Of a stretch of 64,000 bases of DNA, positions 62,184-64,000 are shown one piece after another; positions within the stretch are counted from its first letter, which is position 1; every line of letters starts with the position of its first letter. Where the stretch lies: assembly GCA_947172415.1 (NCBI GenBank), contig OX359191.1:186001-250000 (forward strand), in the 5' to 3' direction. A program made the translations under genes and the position numbers. The notes beneath the pieces were generated by a model. The model saw only the letters and a list, made by a program, of their open reading frames with translations, searched no databases and was not told where the DNA came from. The DNA is from Chondrosia reniformis (lineage: Eukaryota > Porifera > Demospongiae > Chondrillida > Chondrillidae).

Positions 62184-63844
62184 AGTATGGACTAGTCTGA
62201 GCAGACATACAAGTGCTTTGAGGCCAGTAATAAGTTTTGAGGTGTGATGACATCCTGAGCGATGCATGTGTTTGTTAATTTGAGATCATTTCTTATGACC
62301 TTTGTTGTGATATTGTACAAGACTTCTATTGCTTAATTCTTATATCATTCAATCCAATCAATTCATTGGGGTTTTACCATAGAGTGCATGGCCGGATTTA
62401 CCATATAGTGGCCATGGATTCTCTAAGCATATCAAATGACCCAGTTATAAAACACTACTATATATGGACATTTTCTAGATAATTCCTGTTACATTTGATA
62501 ATTGGAGGCCACAAACTGACAACACCTCAGAGGCCAATTTCAAGCACTTCAGTGATCATGATTCAGTAAAGCTGATTATAGATATAAATCTAATTAAATA
62601 AAAATGTGAATAATGACAAAATATATATTATTTGAGAGATATTAAAGGAGTCCAAAAAGGCATGAACACCAAGTGGTCATATTTACTTACTTAGCATATA
62701 TCTAATGTAGGCATGTGAATTACTGTAAATCAAGAAATTTACGTGTGCATCTAATTTGCGTCTCATTTCACACGGGATTTCTCCATACATAAATACTGTA
62801 ACATAAATTAACATGAATTAAATTACATTATTTTTTCTAGAAATCCGCTTTGAACATGAATTTAATGCAGCATGAATTTCTTGTTTTACAGTAAGTCACT
62901 CCCCTAGATACTTAATATATACAAAATAACACATATTTTACAATATGGAATATGGAATGGTATTTTAAATCAGCTCTCCTCTATCTCTACCTGTTCATGT
63001 TATCCACAACAATTATATTTCATGTTTTCCTGATTGCACTGAATGGTTGGATTATATCATTGCAATTATATATTCTCTACCAGTCTTAGCTTGATCAAGC
63101 CATATGCATACAATACTTATCAAGTTGAACCACCCTATAATAAAGGATAAAATCCTTTATTATTGTAAACGCAGACTGAACTTAGAAGGATTAATGAGAC
63201 TCATAGTCATAGCAGGAACAGGAAGTGGAATAAGAAATCATTAATTAACGTGTGACTGCATAGATAGCTATCAGCTGCCTTATGTGGTGACTCAAGTATA
63301 TACAGTATTTTATGTATTAAAGGGAGTCCTATATAATGTTGGTAAGTGCATGGATATTTCTTATAACTTTATATACAACAGGAATCTCAAGATATATTAT
63401 TCTCTCAATATAATTGAAGAATACATTAATAGTCAAATTGGTTAGCTATAGGGCCTAAAGTAAAGTCTAAGAATATAGAGTCATATTCTGGATTAGCAAT
63501 TACAGTACATTCAGCGAATGAACTACAAATTCTTGGGGAATTCCCGGAAAATTTCTTAACGTACCTAGGAAGCCTCAAATGTATGGAGAAACTTATTCGA
63601 CGAGATGTAAAGTTATTTAATTTCCTTTACATTTAAGGATAAACAACTTGCGCTTTTAACACGTGTCTTAGTGATCTGGTTGAAGGATTCTCAAAATATT
63701 TGCGGGCGAAAGTCAGAGGGAGATATAGAGAGTATTATAATGGGTGTAACGAAAGTTAGTGTAAACAAAACGTAAACTCCCTCATACGACCTCTCTATGG
63801 CGTGACTGACACATGTGTACGTACGTGTCTTGCTAGATAAAAAG
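62184..63844. other. AT-rich intergenic region between divergent genes
   Basis: 1.7 kb between the minus-strand CUB-collagen gene and the plus-strand gene starting at 63845. Apart from one small inverted-repeat element no coding exon, RNA gene or long repeat was recognised. Confidence 0.5.
62720..62894. mobile_element. 175 bp MITE-like element
   Basis: Terminal inverted repeats of 20 bp with one mismatch: TTACTGTAAATCAAGAAATT on the left and the complement of TTACTGTAAAACAAGAAATT on the right. The inside is AT-rich with further self-complementary stretches (CATGAATT). The tip TTACTGTAAA resembles the outer end of the element in the SLC9B intron. Confidence 0.7.
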
Positions 63845-63923
63845 ATGACGACTTTAGGAGAGGAATTGCAGTTTCTGCTTATGAATCCGAAGGATTTCTA
63901 TGCCGAAGTCATAACCCGCAGTG
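63845..63923 (+). CDS. First coding exon of an unidentified gene, continues right
   Basis: ATG followed by MTTLGEELQFLLMNPKDF and YAEVITRS, then a donor (AGTG|GTAAGAC) leaving phase 1. The short exon, the good donor and a preceding CpG-containing upstream stretch make it a likely first coding exon, but the encoded 26 residues are too few to name a family. The remaining 77 bases of the window are intron. Confidence 0.55.
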
Positions 63924-64000
63924 GTAAGACAATGGTCACTCGTCATACAACTTAGTGATGACTATGGATTATGCACTATTCAATGCTACCGCGACCTAAC

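Overview
The window is animal nuclear DNA. It holds seven intron-rich protein genes with GT-AG splice sites, dense intronic minisatellites and very short intergenic gaps (about 110-500 bp), followed by a 36 kb satellite block. The gene content (a ciliary central-pair protein, CREC EF-hand proteins, an SLC9B antiporter, a PRAS40/Lobe protein, a CUB-collagen secreted protein) points to a metazoan. The compactness suggests an early-branching animal, most likely a demosponge; the species is inference.

Layout. 1-1525: minisatellite inside an intron of gene 1. 1551-3201 (-): gene 1, a CREC-family (calumenin/reticulocalbin) EF-hand protein whose 3' end lies outside the window. 3312-5686 (+): gene 2, a complete CREC paralogue sharing a 110 bp divergent promoter with gene 1. 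5878-10217 (+): SPAG6/PF16, with an RFX-type X-box just before its ATG. 10362-15228 (+): an SLC9B (NHA-type) cation/proton antiporter. 15731-22154 (+): a PRAS40 (AKT1S1/Lobe) homologue. Exon chains were built by hand; every junction keeps frame and the complete genes have total lengths divisible by three.

22480-59620: a decayed non-LTR retrotransposon (LINE) whose C-terminal coding remnant is split by a ~36 kb tandem array. The array has about 166 copies of a 169 bp satellite, interrupted by seven near-identical 1,152 bp 'core' units whose junctions always fall at the same satellite phase. Nested higher-order repeats are visible (2,464 bp spacing seen twice, an 8-9 kb super-repeat, a 3.7 kb 22-mer duplication). 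This is the most unusual part of the window.

59944-62094 (-): a four-exon gene for a secreted protein with short collagen-like stretches and a CUB domain, preceded by a TATA box. 62720-62894: a small inverted-repeat element. 63845-63923 (+): the first coding exon of a gene that continues to the right.

The genes do not form a pathway. The two CREC genes are a tandem divergent pair acting in the secretory pathway; the other neighbours look functionally unrelated.
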